A DNA stretch of 64,000 nucleotides from Ptiloglossa arizonensis (lineage: Eukaryota > Arthropoda > Insecta > Hymenoptera > Colletidae), in NCBI RefSeq assembly GCF_051014685.1, contig NW_027479530.1, positions 40,499 through 104,498 on the forward strand, in the 5' to 3' direction. Numbering within the stretch: the stretch's first letter is position 1; every line of letters starts with the position of its first letter. Shown piece after piece: positions 11,901 to 24,000 of this stretch. The position numbers were made by a program, and so were the translations under genes. The notes under the pieces are model-generated. The model ran no database searches. It had not been told where the DNA came from and saw nothing but the letters and a program-made list of their open reading frames with translations.

Positions 11901-12108
11901 AAACTCAAAATTTTCGCAGTTCTGATGCTCGAAACGAATAACAAGAACGGCCTAGGGGAAAAGTGCGCATACCGTTGTAATCGGGCGAGGTTCTACTTTC
12001 AGATGCAACAGAAATTTTGCGGATTGGTCAATCTGTTCGCGAGATATGGCAGCTTGGAGGTAAGAAACGCTTGAGAAACTCAAAATTTTCGCAGTTCTAA
12101 TGCTCGAC
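5984..12108 (+). repeat. 35-monomer higher-order unit, copy 1 (6,125 bp)
   Basis: Repeats at a fixed offset of 6,125 bp (35 x 175) in the following unit. The left edge is set by the first mismatch at 5,983 (T) versus 12,108 (C); because flanking monomers are similar the crossover could lie anywhere in 5,984-6,053. Internally it holds a 13-monomer echo (the cagatctg/cctaggtgaaaa monomer at 6,667 and 8,942, 2,275 bp apart) and an 8-monomer echo (ttctattttcagatg at 8,141 and 9,541), so it was already a mosaic before it duplicated. Confidence 0.92.
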
Positions 12109-15100
12109 ACGAATAACTAGAACGGCCTAGGGGAAAAGTGCGCATACCGTTGTAATCGGGCGAGTTTCTACTTTCAGAAGCAACAGAAATTTTGCGGATT
12201 GGTCAATCCGTTCGCGAGATATGGCAGTTTGGAGGTAAGAAACGCTTGAGAAACTCAAAATTTTCGCAGTTCTGATGCTCGAAATGAATAACTGGAACGG
12301 CCTAGGGGAAAACTACACCTCCCGTTGTAATCGGGCGAGTTCCTACTTTCAGATGCAACAGAAATTTTGCGGATTGATCAATCCGTTCGCGAGATATGGC
12401 AGTTTGGAGATAAGAAACGCTTGAGAAACTCAAAATTTTCGCAGTTCTGATGCTCCAAACGAATAACAAGAACGGCCTAGGGGAAAAGTGCGCATACCGT
12501 TGTAATCGGGCGAGTTTCTACTTTCAGATGCAACAGAAATTTTGCGGATTGGTCAATCCGTTCGCGAGATATGGCAGCTTGGAGGTAAGAAACGCTTGAG
12601 AAACTCAAAATTTTCGCAGTTCTAATGCTCGACACGAATAACTAGAACGGCCTAGGAGAAAAGTGCGCATACCGTTGTAATCGGGCGAGTTTCTACTTTC
12701 AGATGCAACAGAAATTTTGCGGATTGGTCAATCCGTTCGCGAGATATGGCAGTTTGGAGGTAAGAAACGCTTGAGAAACTCAAAATTTTCGCAGATCTGA
12801 TGCTCGAAACGAATAACTAGAACCGCCTAGGTGAAAAGTGCGCATACCGTTGTAATCGGGCGAGTTTCTACTTTCAGATGCAACAGAAATTTTGCGGATT
12901 GGTCAATCCGTTCGCGAGATATGGCAGTTTGGAGGTAAGAAACGCTTGAGAAACTCAAAATTTTCGCATTTCTGATGCTCGATACGAATAACTAGGACGG
13001 CCTAGGGGAATAGTGCGCATACCGTTGTAATCGGGCGAGTTTCTACTTTCAGAAGCAACAGAAATTTTGCGGATTGGTCAATCCGTTCGCGAGATATGGC
13101 AGTTTGGAGGTAAGAAACGCTTGAGAAACTCAAAATTTTCGCAGTTCTGATGCTCGAAATGAATAACTGGAACGGCCTAGGGGAAAACTACACCTCCCGT
13201 TGTAATCGGGCGAGTTTCTACTTTCAGATGCAACAGAAATTTTGCGGATTGATCAATCCGTTCGCGAGATATGGCAGTTTGGAGATAAGAAACGCTTGAG
13301 AAACTCGAAATTTTCGCAGTTCTGATGCTCGAAACGCATAACAAGAACGGCCTAGGGGAAAAGTACGCATACCGTTGTAATCGGGCGAGTTTCTACTTTT
13401 AGATGCAACAGAAATTTTGCGGATTGGTCAATCCGTTCGCGAGATGTGGCAGTTTGGAGGTAAGAAACGCTTGAGAAACTCAAAATTTTCGCAGTTCTAA
13501 TGCTCGACACGAATAACTAGAACGGCCTAGGGGAAAAGTGCGCATACCGTTGTAATCGGGCGAGTTTCTACTTTCAGATGAAACAGAAATTTTGCGGATT
13601 GGTCAATCCGTTCGCGAGATATGGCAGTTTGGAGGTAAGAAACGCTTCAGAAACGCAAAATTTTCGCAGTTCTGATGCTCGAAACGAATAACTAGAAAGG
13701 CCTAGGGGAAAACTACACCTACCGTTGTAATCGGGCGAGTTTCTACTTTCAGATGCAACAGAAATTTTGCGGATTGGTCAATCCGTTCGCGAGATATGGC
13801 AGTTTGGAGGTAAGAAACGCTTGAGAAACTCAAAATATTCGCAGTTCTGAGGCTCGAAACGAATAACAAGAACGGCCTAGGGGAAAAGTGCGCATACCGT
13901 TGTAATCGGGCGAGTTTCTACTCTCAGATGCAACAGAAATTTTGCGAATTGGTTAATCCGTTCGCGAGATATGGCAGTTTGGATGCAACTAACGCTTGAG
14001 GAACTCAAAAGTTTCGCATTTTTGAAGCTCGAAACGAATAACTAGTACGGCCTAGGGGAAAAGTGCGCATACGGTTGTAATCGGGCGAGTTTCTACTTTC
14101 AGAAGCAACAGAAATTTTGCGGATTGGTCAATCCGTTCGCGAGATATGGCAGTTTGGAGGTAAGAAACGCTTGAGAAACTCAAAATATTCGCAGTTCTGA
14201 TGCTCGAAACGAATAACAAGAACGGCCTAGGGGAAAAGTGCGCATACCGTTGTAATCGGGCGAGTTTCTATTTTCAGATGCAACAGAAATTTTGAGAATT
14301 GGTTAATCCGTTCGCGAGATATGGCAGTTTGGAGGTAACTAACGCTTGAGAAACTCAAAATTTTCGCATTTTTGATGCTCGAAACGAATAACTAGTACGG
14401 CCTAGGGGAAAAGTGCGCATACCGTTGTAATCGGGCGAGTTTCTACTTTCAGAAGCAACAGAAATTTTGCGGCTTGGTCAATCCGTTCGCGAGATATGGC
14501 AGTTTGGAGGTAAGAAACGCTTGAGAAACTCAAAATATTCGCAGTTCTGATGCTCGAAACGAATAACAAGAACGGCCTAGAGGAAAAGTGCGCATACCGT
14601 TGTAATCGGGCGAGTTTCTACTTTCAGATACAACAGAAATTTTGCGAATTGGTTAATCCGTTCGCGAGATATGGCAGTTTGGAGGTAACTAACGCATGAG
14701 AAACTCAAAATTTTCGCATTTTTGATGCTCAAAACGAATAACTAGTACGGCCTAGGGGAAAAGTGCGCATACCGTTGTAATCGGGCGAGTTTCTACTTTC
14801 AGAAGCAACAGAAATTTTGCGGATTGGTCAATCCGTTCGCGAGATATGGCAGTTTGGAGGTAAGAAGCGCTTCAGAAACTCAAAATTTTCGCAGTTCTGA
14901 TGCTCGAAACGAATAACTAGAAAGGCCTAGGGGAAAACTACACCTACCGTTGTAATCGGGCGAGTTTCTACTTTCAGATGCAACAGAAATTTTGCGGATT
15001 GGTCAATCCGTTCGCGAGATATGGCAGTTTGGAGGTAAGAAACGCTTGAGAAACTCAAAATTTTCGCAGATCTGATGCTCGAAACGAATAACTAGAACCG

Positions 15101-18100
15101 CCTAGGTGAAAAGTGCGCATACCGTTGTAATCGGGCGAGTTTCTACTTTCAGATGCAACAGAAATTTTGCGGATTGGTCAATCCGTTCGCGAGATATGGC
15201 AGTTTGGAGGTAAGAAACGCTTGAGAAACTCAAAATTTTCGCATTTCTGATGCTCGATACGAATAACTAGGACGGCCTAGGGGAATAGTGCGCATACCGT
15301 TGTAATCGGGCGAGTTTCTACTTTCAGAAGCAACAGAAATTTTGCGGATTGGTCAATCCGTTCGCGAGATATGGCAGTTTGGATGTAAGAAACGCTTGAG
15401 AAACTCAAAATTTTCGCAGTTCTGATGCTCGAAATGAATAACTGGAACGGCCTAGGGGAAAACTACACCTCCCGTTGTAATCGGCCGAGTTTCTACTTTC
15501 AGATGCAACAGAAATTTTGCGGATTGATCAATCCGTTCGCGAGATATGGCAGTTTGGATATAAGAAACGCTTGAGAAACTCGAAATTTTCGCAGTTCTGA
15601 TGCTCGAAACGCATAACAAGAACGGCCTAGGGGAAAAGTACGCATACCGTTGTAATCGGGCGAGTTTCTATTTTCAGATGCAACAGAAATTTTGAGAATT
15701 GGTTAATCCGTTCGCGAGATATGGCAGTTTGGAGGTAACTAACGCTTGAGAAACTCAAAATTTTCGCATTTTTGATGCTCGAAACGAATAACTAGTACGG
15801 CCTAGGGGAAAAGTGCGCATACCGTTGTAATCGGGCGAGTTTCTACTTTCAGAAGCAACAGAAATTTTGCGGATTGGTCAATCCGTTCGCGAGATATGGC
15901 AGTTTGGAGGTAAGAAACGCTTGAGAAACTCAAAATATTCGCAGTTCTGATGCTCGAAACGAATAACAAGAACGGCCTAGGGGAAAAGTGCGCATACCGT
16001 TGTAATCGGGCGAGTTTCTACTTTCAGATACAACAGAAATTTTGCGAATTGGTTAATCCGTTCGCGAGATATGGCAGTTTGGAGGTAACTAACGCATGAG
16101 AAACTCAAAATTTTCGCATTTTTGATGCTCAAAACGAATAACTTGTACGGCCTAGGGGAAAAGTGGGCATACCGTTGTAATCGGGCGAGTTTCTACTTTC
16201 AGAAGCAACAGAAATTTTGCGGATTGGTCAATCCGTTCGCGAGATATGGCAGTTTGGAGGTAAGAAACGCTTCAGAAACTCAAAATTTTCGCAGTACTGA
16301 TGCTCGAAACGAATAACTAGAAAGGCCTAGGGGAAAACTACACCTACCGTTGTAATCGGGCGAGTTTCTACTTTCAGATGCAACAGAAATTTTGCGGATT
16401 GGTCAATCCGTTCGCGAGATATGGCAGTTTGGAGGTAAGAAACGCTTGAGAAACTCAAAATATTCGCAGTTCTGATGCTCGAAACGAATAACAAGAACGG
16501 CCTAGGGGAAAAGTGCGCATACCGTTGTAATCGGGCGAATTTCTACTTTCAGATGCAACAGAAATTTTGCGGATTGGTCAATCCGTTCGCGAGATATGGC
16601 AGGTTGGAGGTAACTAATGCTTGAGAAACTCAAAATTTTCGCAGTTCTGATGCTAGAAACGAATAACTAGAAAGGCCTAGGGGAAAACTACACCTACCGT
16701 TGTAATCGGGCGAGTTTCTACTTTCAGATGCAACAGAAATTTTGCGGATTGGTCAATCCGTTCGCGAGATATGGCAGTTTGAAAGTAAGAAACGCTTGAG
16801 AAACTCAAAATATTCGCAGTTCTGATGCTCGAAACGAATAACAAGAACGGCCTAGGGGAAAAGTGCGCATACCGTTGTAATCGGGCGAGTTTCTACTTTC
16901 AGAAGCAACAGAAATTTTGCGGATTGGTCAATCCGTTCGCGAGATATGGCAGTTTGGAGGTAAGAAACGCTTCAGAAACTCAAAATTTACGCAGTTCTGA
17001 TGCTCGAAACGAATAACTAGAAAGGCCTAGGGGAAAACTACACCTACCGTTGTAATCGGGCGAGTTTCTACTTTCAGATGCAACAGAAATTTTGCGGATT
17101 GGTCAATCCGTTCGCGAGATATGGCAGTTTGGAGGTAAGAAACGCTTGAGAAACTCAAAATATTCGCAGTTCTGATGCTCGAAACGAATAACAAGAACGG
17201 CCTAGGGGAAAAGTGCGCATACCGTTGTAATCGGGCGAGTTTCTACTTTCAGATAGAACAGAAATTTTGCGGATTGGTCAATCCGTTCGCGAGATATGGC
17301 AGTTTGGAGGTAAGAAACGCTTGAGAAACTCAAAATTTTCGCAGTTCTGATGCTCGAAACGAATAACAAGAACGGCCTAGGGGAAAAGTGCGCATACCGT
17401 TGTAATCGGGCGAGGTTCTACTTTCAGATGCAACAGAAATTTTGCGGATTGGTCAATCTGTTCGCGAGATATGGCAGCTTGGAGGTAAGAAACGCTTGAG
17501 AAACTCAAAATTTTCGCAGTTCTAATGCTCGACACGAATAACTAGAACGGCCTAGGGGAAAAGTGCGCATACCGTTGTAATCGGGCGAGTTTCTACTTTC
17601 AGATGCAAGAGAAATTTTGCGGATTGGTCAATCCGTTCGCGAGATATGGCAGCTTGGAGGTAAGAAACGCTTGAGAAACTCAAAATTTTCGCAGTTCTGA
17701 TGCTCGAAACGAATAACTAGAACCGCCTAGGGGAAAAGTGCGCATACCGTTGTAATCGGGTGAGTTTCTACTTTCAGATGCAACAGAAATTTTGCGGATT
17801 GGTCAATCCGTTCGCGAGATATGGCAGTTTGGAGGTAAGAAACGCTTCAGAAACTCAAAATTTTCGCAGTTGTGATGCTCGAAACGAATAACTAGAAAGG
17901 CCTAGGGGAAAACTACACCTACCGTTGTAATCGGGCGAGTTTCTACTTTCAGATGCAACAGAAATTTTGCGGATTGGTCAATCCGTTCGCGAGATATGGC
18001 AGTTTGGAGGTAAGAAACGCTTGAGAAACTCAAAATTTTCGCAGTTCTGATGCTCGAAACGAATAACAAGAACGGCCTAGGGGAAAAGTGCGCATACCGT

Positions 18101-18233
18101 TGTAATCGGGCGAGGTTCTACTTTCAGATGCAACAGAAATTTTGCGGATTGGTCAATCTGTTCGCGAGATATGGCAGCTTGGAGGTAAGAATCGCTTGAG
18201 AAACTCAAAATTTTCGCAGTTCTAATGCTCGAC
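12109..18233 (+). repeat. 35-monomer higher-order unit, copy 2 (6,125 bp)
   Basis: Follows copy 1 directly and matches it base for base except for four substitutions noticed by eye: 6,803 C/12,928 T, 7,530 T/13,655 G, 8,742 A/14,867 G and 12,067 A/18,192 T. Rare private variants such as tcggccgag and gaaacgcataac are shared. A third copy does not follow: at 18,304 the sequence reads agatg where the unit would have agaag. This means a recent single duplication, or an assembly repeat if the array was mis-resolved. Confidence 0.92.
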
Positions 18234-18769
18234 ACGAATAACTAGAACGGCCTAGGGGAAAAGTGCGCATACCGTTGTAATCGGGCGAGTTTCTACTTTC
18301 AGATGCAACAGAAATTTTGCGGATTGGTCAATCCGTTCGCGAGATATGGCAGTTTGGAGGTAAGAAACGCTTGAGAAACTCAAAATTTTCGCAGATCTGA
18401 TGCTCGAAACGAATAACTAGAACCGCCTAGGGGAAAAGTGCGCATACCGTTGTAATCGGGCGAGTTTCTACTTTCAGATGCAACAGAAATTTTGCGGATT
18501 GATCAATCCGTTCGCGAGATATGGCAGTATGGAGATAAGAAACGCTTGAGAAACTCAAAATTTTCGCAGTTCTGATGCTCGAAACGAATAACAAGAACGG
18601 CCTAGGGGAAAAGTACGCATTACCGTTGTAATCGGGCGAGTTTCTACTTTTAGATGCAACAGAAATTTTGCGGATTGGTCAATCCGTTCGCGAGATGTGG
18701 CAGTTTGGAGGTAAGAAACGCTTGAGAAACTCAAAATTTTCGCAGTTCTAATGCTCGACACGAATAACT
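16494..18769 (+). repeat. 13-monomer unit, copy 1 (2,276 bp)
   Basis: Overlaps the end of the 35-monomer copy 2 and continues past it. The left edge is the mismatch 16,493 A/18,769 T. It contains private variants repeated in the next copy: gcgaatttc with caggttgg, tttgaaagtaag, gatagaacag, gatgcaagag and agtatggagataag. It carries an extra base near 18,619 (gcattaccg) that copy 2 lacks. Because it spans the right edge of the 35-monomer duplication, this event is the younger of the two. Confidence 0.9.
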
Positions 18770-21045
18770 AGAACGGCCTAGGGGAAAAGTGCGCATACCG
18801 TTGTAATCGGGCGAATTTCTACTTTCAGATGCAACAGAAATTTTGCGGATTGGTCAATCCGTTCGCGAGATATGGCAGGTTGGAGGTAACTAATGCTTGA
18901 GAAACTCAAAATTTTCGCAGTTCTGATGCTAGAAACGAATAACTAGAAAGGCCTAGGGGAAAACTACACCTACCGTTGTAATCGGGCGAGTTTCTACTTT
19001 CAGATGCAACAGAAATTTTGCGGATTGGTCAATCCGTTCGCGAGATATGGCAGTTTGAAAGTAAGAAACGCTTGAGAAACTCAAAATATTCGCAGTTCTG
19101 ATGCTCGAAACGAATAACAAGAACGGCCTAGGGGAAAAGTGCGCATACCGTTGTAATCGGGCGAGTTTCTACTTTCAGAAGCAACAGAAATTTTGCGGAT
19201 TGGTCAATCCGTTCGCGAGATATGGCAGTTTGGAGGTAAGAAACGCTTCAGAAACTCAAAATTTACGCAGTTCTGATGCTCGAAACGAATAACTAGAAAG
19301 GCCTAGGGGAAAACTACACCTACCGTTGTAATCGGGCGAGTTTCTACTTTCAGATGCAACAGAAATTTTGCGGATTGGTCAATCCGTTCGCGAGATATGG
19401 CAGTTTGGAGGTAAGAAACGCTTGAGAAACTCAAAATATTCGCAGTTCTGATGCTCGAAACGAATAACAAGAACGGCCTAGGGGAAAAAGTGCGCATACC
19501 GTTGTAATCGGGCGAGTTTCTACTTTCAGATAGAACAGAAATTTTGCGGATTGGTCAATCCGTTCGCGAGATATGGCAGTTTGGAGGTAAGAAACGCTTG
19601 AGAAACTCAAAATTTTCGCAGTTCTGATGCTCGAAACGAATAACAAGAACGGCCTAGGGGAAAAGTGCGCATACCGTTGTAATCGGGCGAGGTTCTACTT
19701 TCAGATGCAACAGAAATTTTGCGGATTGGTCAATCTGTTCGCGAGATATGGCAGCTTGGAGGTAAGAAACGCTTGAGAAACTCAAAATTTTCGCAGTTCT
19801 AATGCTCGACACGAATAACTAGAACGGCCTAGGGGAAAAGTGCGCATACCGTTGTAATCGGGCGAGTTTCTACTTTCAGATGCAAGAGAAATTTTGCGGA
19901 TTGGTCAATCCGTTCGCGAGATATGGCAGCTTGGAGGTAAGAAACGCTTGAGAAACTCAAAATTTTCGCAGTTCTGATGCTCGAAACGAATAACTAGAAC
20001 CGCCTAGGGGAAAAGTGCGCATACCGTTGTAATCGGGTGAGTTTCTACTTTCAGATGCAACAGAAATTTTGCGGATTGGTCAATCCGTTCGCGAGATATG
20101 GCAGTTTGGAGGTAAGAAACGCTTCAGAAACTCAAAATTTTCGCAGTTGTGATGCTCGAAACGAATAACTAGAAAGGCCTAGGGGAAAACTACACCTACC
20201 GTTGTAATCGGGCGAGTTTCTACTTTCAGATGCAACAGAAATTTTGCGGATTGGTCAATCCGTTCGCGAGATATGGCAGTTTGGAGGTAAGAAACGCTTG
20301 AGAAACTCAAAATTTTCGCAGTTCTGATGCTCGAAACGAATAACAAGAACGGCCTAGGGGAAAAGTGCGCATACCGTTGTAATCGGGCGAGGTTCTACTT
20401 TCAGATGCAACAGAAATTTTGCGGATTGGTCAATCTGTTCGCGAGATATGGCAGCTTGGAGGTAAGAAACGCTTGAGAAACTCAAAATTTTCGCAGTTCT
20501 AATGCTCGACACGAATAACTAGAACGGCCTAGGGGAAAAGTGCGCATACCGTTGTAATCGGGCGAGTTTCTACTTTCAGATGCAACAGAAATTTTGCGGA
20601 TTGGTCAATCCGTTCGCGAGATATGGCAGTTTGGAGGTAAGAAACGCTTGAGAAACTCAAAATTTTCGCAGATCTGATGCTCGAAACGAATAACTAGAAC
20701 CGCCTAGGGGAAAAGTGCGCATACCGTTGTAATCGGGCGAGTTTCTACTTTCAGATGCAACAGAAATTTTGCGGATTGATCAATCCGTTCGCGAGATATG
20801 GCAGTATGGAGATAAGAAACGCTTGAGAAACTCAAAATTTTCGCAGTTCTGATGCTCGAAACGAATAACAAGAACGGCCTAGGGGAAAAGTACGCATACC
20901 GTTGTAATCGGGCGAGTTTCTACTTTTAGATGCAACAGAAATTTTGCGGATTGGTCAATCCGTTCGCGAGATGTGGCAGTTTGGAGGTAAGAAACGCTTG
21001 AGAAACTCAAAATTTTCGCAGTTCTAATGCTCGACACGAATAACT
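18770..21045 (+). repeat. 13-monomer unit, copy 2 (2,276 bp)
   Basis: Same order of private variants as copy 1 at an offset of 2,276-2,277 bp. It has its own extra base near 19,487 (ggggaaaaagtgc) and lacks the one near 18,619 and the 18,192 T. After 21,045 the array resumes with a gagtttc monomer where a third copy would have gaatttc. Confidence 0.9.
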
Positions 21046-24000
21046 AGAACGGCCTAGGGGAAAAGTGCGCATACCGTTGTAATCGGGCGAGTTTCTACTT
21101 TCAGATGCAACAGAAATTTTGCGGATTGGTCAATCCGTTCGCGAGATATGGCAGTTTGGAGGTAAGAAACGCTTCAGAAACTCAAAATTTTCGCAGTTCT
21201 GATGCTCGAAACGAATAACTAGAAAGGCCTAGGGGAAAACTACACCTACCGTTGTAATCGGGCGAGTTTCTACTTTCAGATGCAACAGAAATTTTGCGGA
21301 TTGGTCAATCCGTTCGCGAGATATGGCAGTTTGGAGGTAAGAAACGCTTGAGAAACTCAAAATATTCGCAGTTCTGATGCTCGAAACGAATAACAAGAAC
21401 GGCCTAGGGGAAAAGTGCGCATACCGTTGTATTCGGGCGAGTATCTACTTTCAGAAGCAACAGAAATTTTGCGGATTGGTCAATCCGTTCGCGAGATATG
21501 GCAGTTTGGAGGTAAGAAACGCTTGAGAAACTCAAAATTGTCGCAGTTCTGATGCTCGAAACGAATAACAAGAACGGCCTAGGGGAAAAGTGCGCATACC
21601 ATTGTAATCGGGCGAGTTTCTACTTTCAGATAGAACAGAAATTTTGCGGATTGGTCAATCCGTTCGCGAGATATGGCAGTTTGGAGTTAAGAAACGCTTG
21701 AGAAACTCAAAATATTCGCAGTTCTGATGCTCGAAACGAATAACAAGAACGGCCTTGGGGAAAAGTGCGCATACCGTTGTAATCGGGCGAGTTTCTACTT
21801 TCAGAAGCAACAGAAATTTTGCGGATTGGTCAATCCGTTCGCGAGATATGGCAGTTTGGAGGTAAGAAACGCTTGAGAAACTCAAAATTGTCGCAGTTCT
21901 GATGCTCGAAACGAATAACAAGAACGGCCTAGGGGAAAAGTGCGCATACCGTTGTAATCGGGCGAGTTTCTACTTTCAGATGCAAGAGAAATTTTGCGGA
22001 TTGGTCAATCCGTTCGCGAGATATGGCAGCTTGGAGGTAAGAAACGCTTGAGAAACTCAAAATTTTCGCAGTTCTGATGCTCGAAACGAATAACTAGAAC
22101 CGCCTAGGGGAAAAGTGCGCATACCGTTGTAATCGGGTGAGTTTCTACTTTCAGATGCAACAGAAATTTTGCGGATTGGTCAATCCGTTCGCGAGATATG
22201 GCAGTTTGGAGGTAAGAAACGCTTCAGAAACTCAAAATTTTCGCAGTTGTGATGCTCGAAACGAATAACTAGAAAGGCCTAGGGGAAAACTACACCTACC
22301 GTTGTAATCGGGCGAGTTTCTACTTTCAGATGCAACAGAAATTTTGCGGATTGGTCAATCCGTTCGCGAGATATGGCAGTTTGGAGGTAAGAAACGCTTG
22401 AGAAACTCAAAATTTTCGCAGTTCTGATGCTCGAAACGAATAACAAGAACGGCCTAGGGTAAAAGTGCGCATACCGTTGTAATCGGGCGAGGTTCTACTT
22501 TCAGATGCAACAGAAATTTTGCGGATTGGTCAATCTGTTCGCGAGATATGGCAGCTTGGAGGTAAGAAACGCTTGAGAAACTCAAAATTTTCGCAGTTCT
22601 GATGCTCGAAACGAATAACTAGAACCGCCCAGGGGAAAAGTGCGCATACCGTTGTAATCGGGTGAGTTTCTACTTTCAGATGCAACAGAAATTTTGCGGA
22701 TTGGTCAATCCGTTCGCGAGATATGGCAGTTTGTAGGTAAGAAACGCTTGAGAAACTCAAAATTTTCGCAGTTCTGATGCTCGAAACGAATAACAAGAAC
22801 CGCCTAGGGGAAAAGTGCGCATACCGTTGTAATCGGGTGAGTTTCTACTTTCAGATGCAACAGAAATTTTGCGGATTGGTCAATCCGTTCGCGAGATATG
22901 GCAGTTTGGAGGTAAGAAACGCTTCAGAAACTCAAAATTTTCGCAGTTGTGATGCTCGAAACGAATAACAAGAACGGCCTAGGGTAAAAGTGCGCATACC
23001 GTTGTAATCGGGCGAGGTTCTACTTTCAGATGCAACAGAAATTTTGCGGATTGGTCAATCTGTTCGCGAGATATGGCAGCTTGGAGGTAAGAAACGCTTG
23101 AGAAACTCAAAATTTTCGCAGTTCTAATGCTCGACACGAATAACTAGAACGGCCTAGGGGAAAAGTGCGCATACCGTTGTAATCGGGCGAGTTTCTACTT
23201 TCAGATGCAACAGAAATTTTGCGGATTGGTCAATCCGTTCGCGAGATATGGCAGTTTGGAGGTAAGAAACGCTTGAGAAACTCAAAATTTTCGCAGATCT
23301 GATGCTCGAAACGAATAACTAGAACCGCCTAGGGTAAAAGTGCGCATACCGTTGTAATCGGGCGAGGTTCTACTTTCAGATGCAACATAAAGTTTTGCGG
23401 ATTGGTCAATCTGTTCGCGAGATATGGCAGCTTGGAGGTAAGAAACGCTTGAGAAACTCAAAATTTTCGCAGTTCTAATGCTCGACACGAATAACTAGAA
23501 CGGCCTAGGGGAAAAGTGCGCATACCGTTGTAATCGGGCGAGTTTCTACTTTCAGATGCAACAGAAATTTTGCGGATTGGTCAATCCGTTCGCGAGATAT
23601 GGCAGTTTGGAGGTAAGAAACGCTTGAGAAACTCAAAATTTTCGCAGATCTGATGCTCGAAACGAATAACTAGAACCGCCTAGGGGAAAAGTGCGCATAC
23701 CGTTGTAATCGGGCGAGTTTCTACTTTCAGATGCAACAGAAATTTTGCGGATTGATCAATCCGTTCGCGAGATATGGCAGTATGGAGATAAGAAACGCTT
23801 GAGAAACTCAAAATTTTCGCAGTTCTGATGCTCGAAACGAATAACAAGAACGGCCTAGGGGAAAAGTACGCATACCTTTGTAATCGGGCGAGTTTCTACT
23901 TTTAGATGCAACAGAAATTTTGCGGATTGGTCAATCCGTTCGCGAGATGTGGCAGTTTGGAGGTAAGAAACGCTTGAGAAACTCAAAATTTTCGCAGTTC

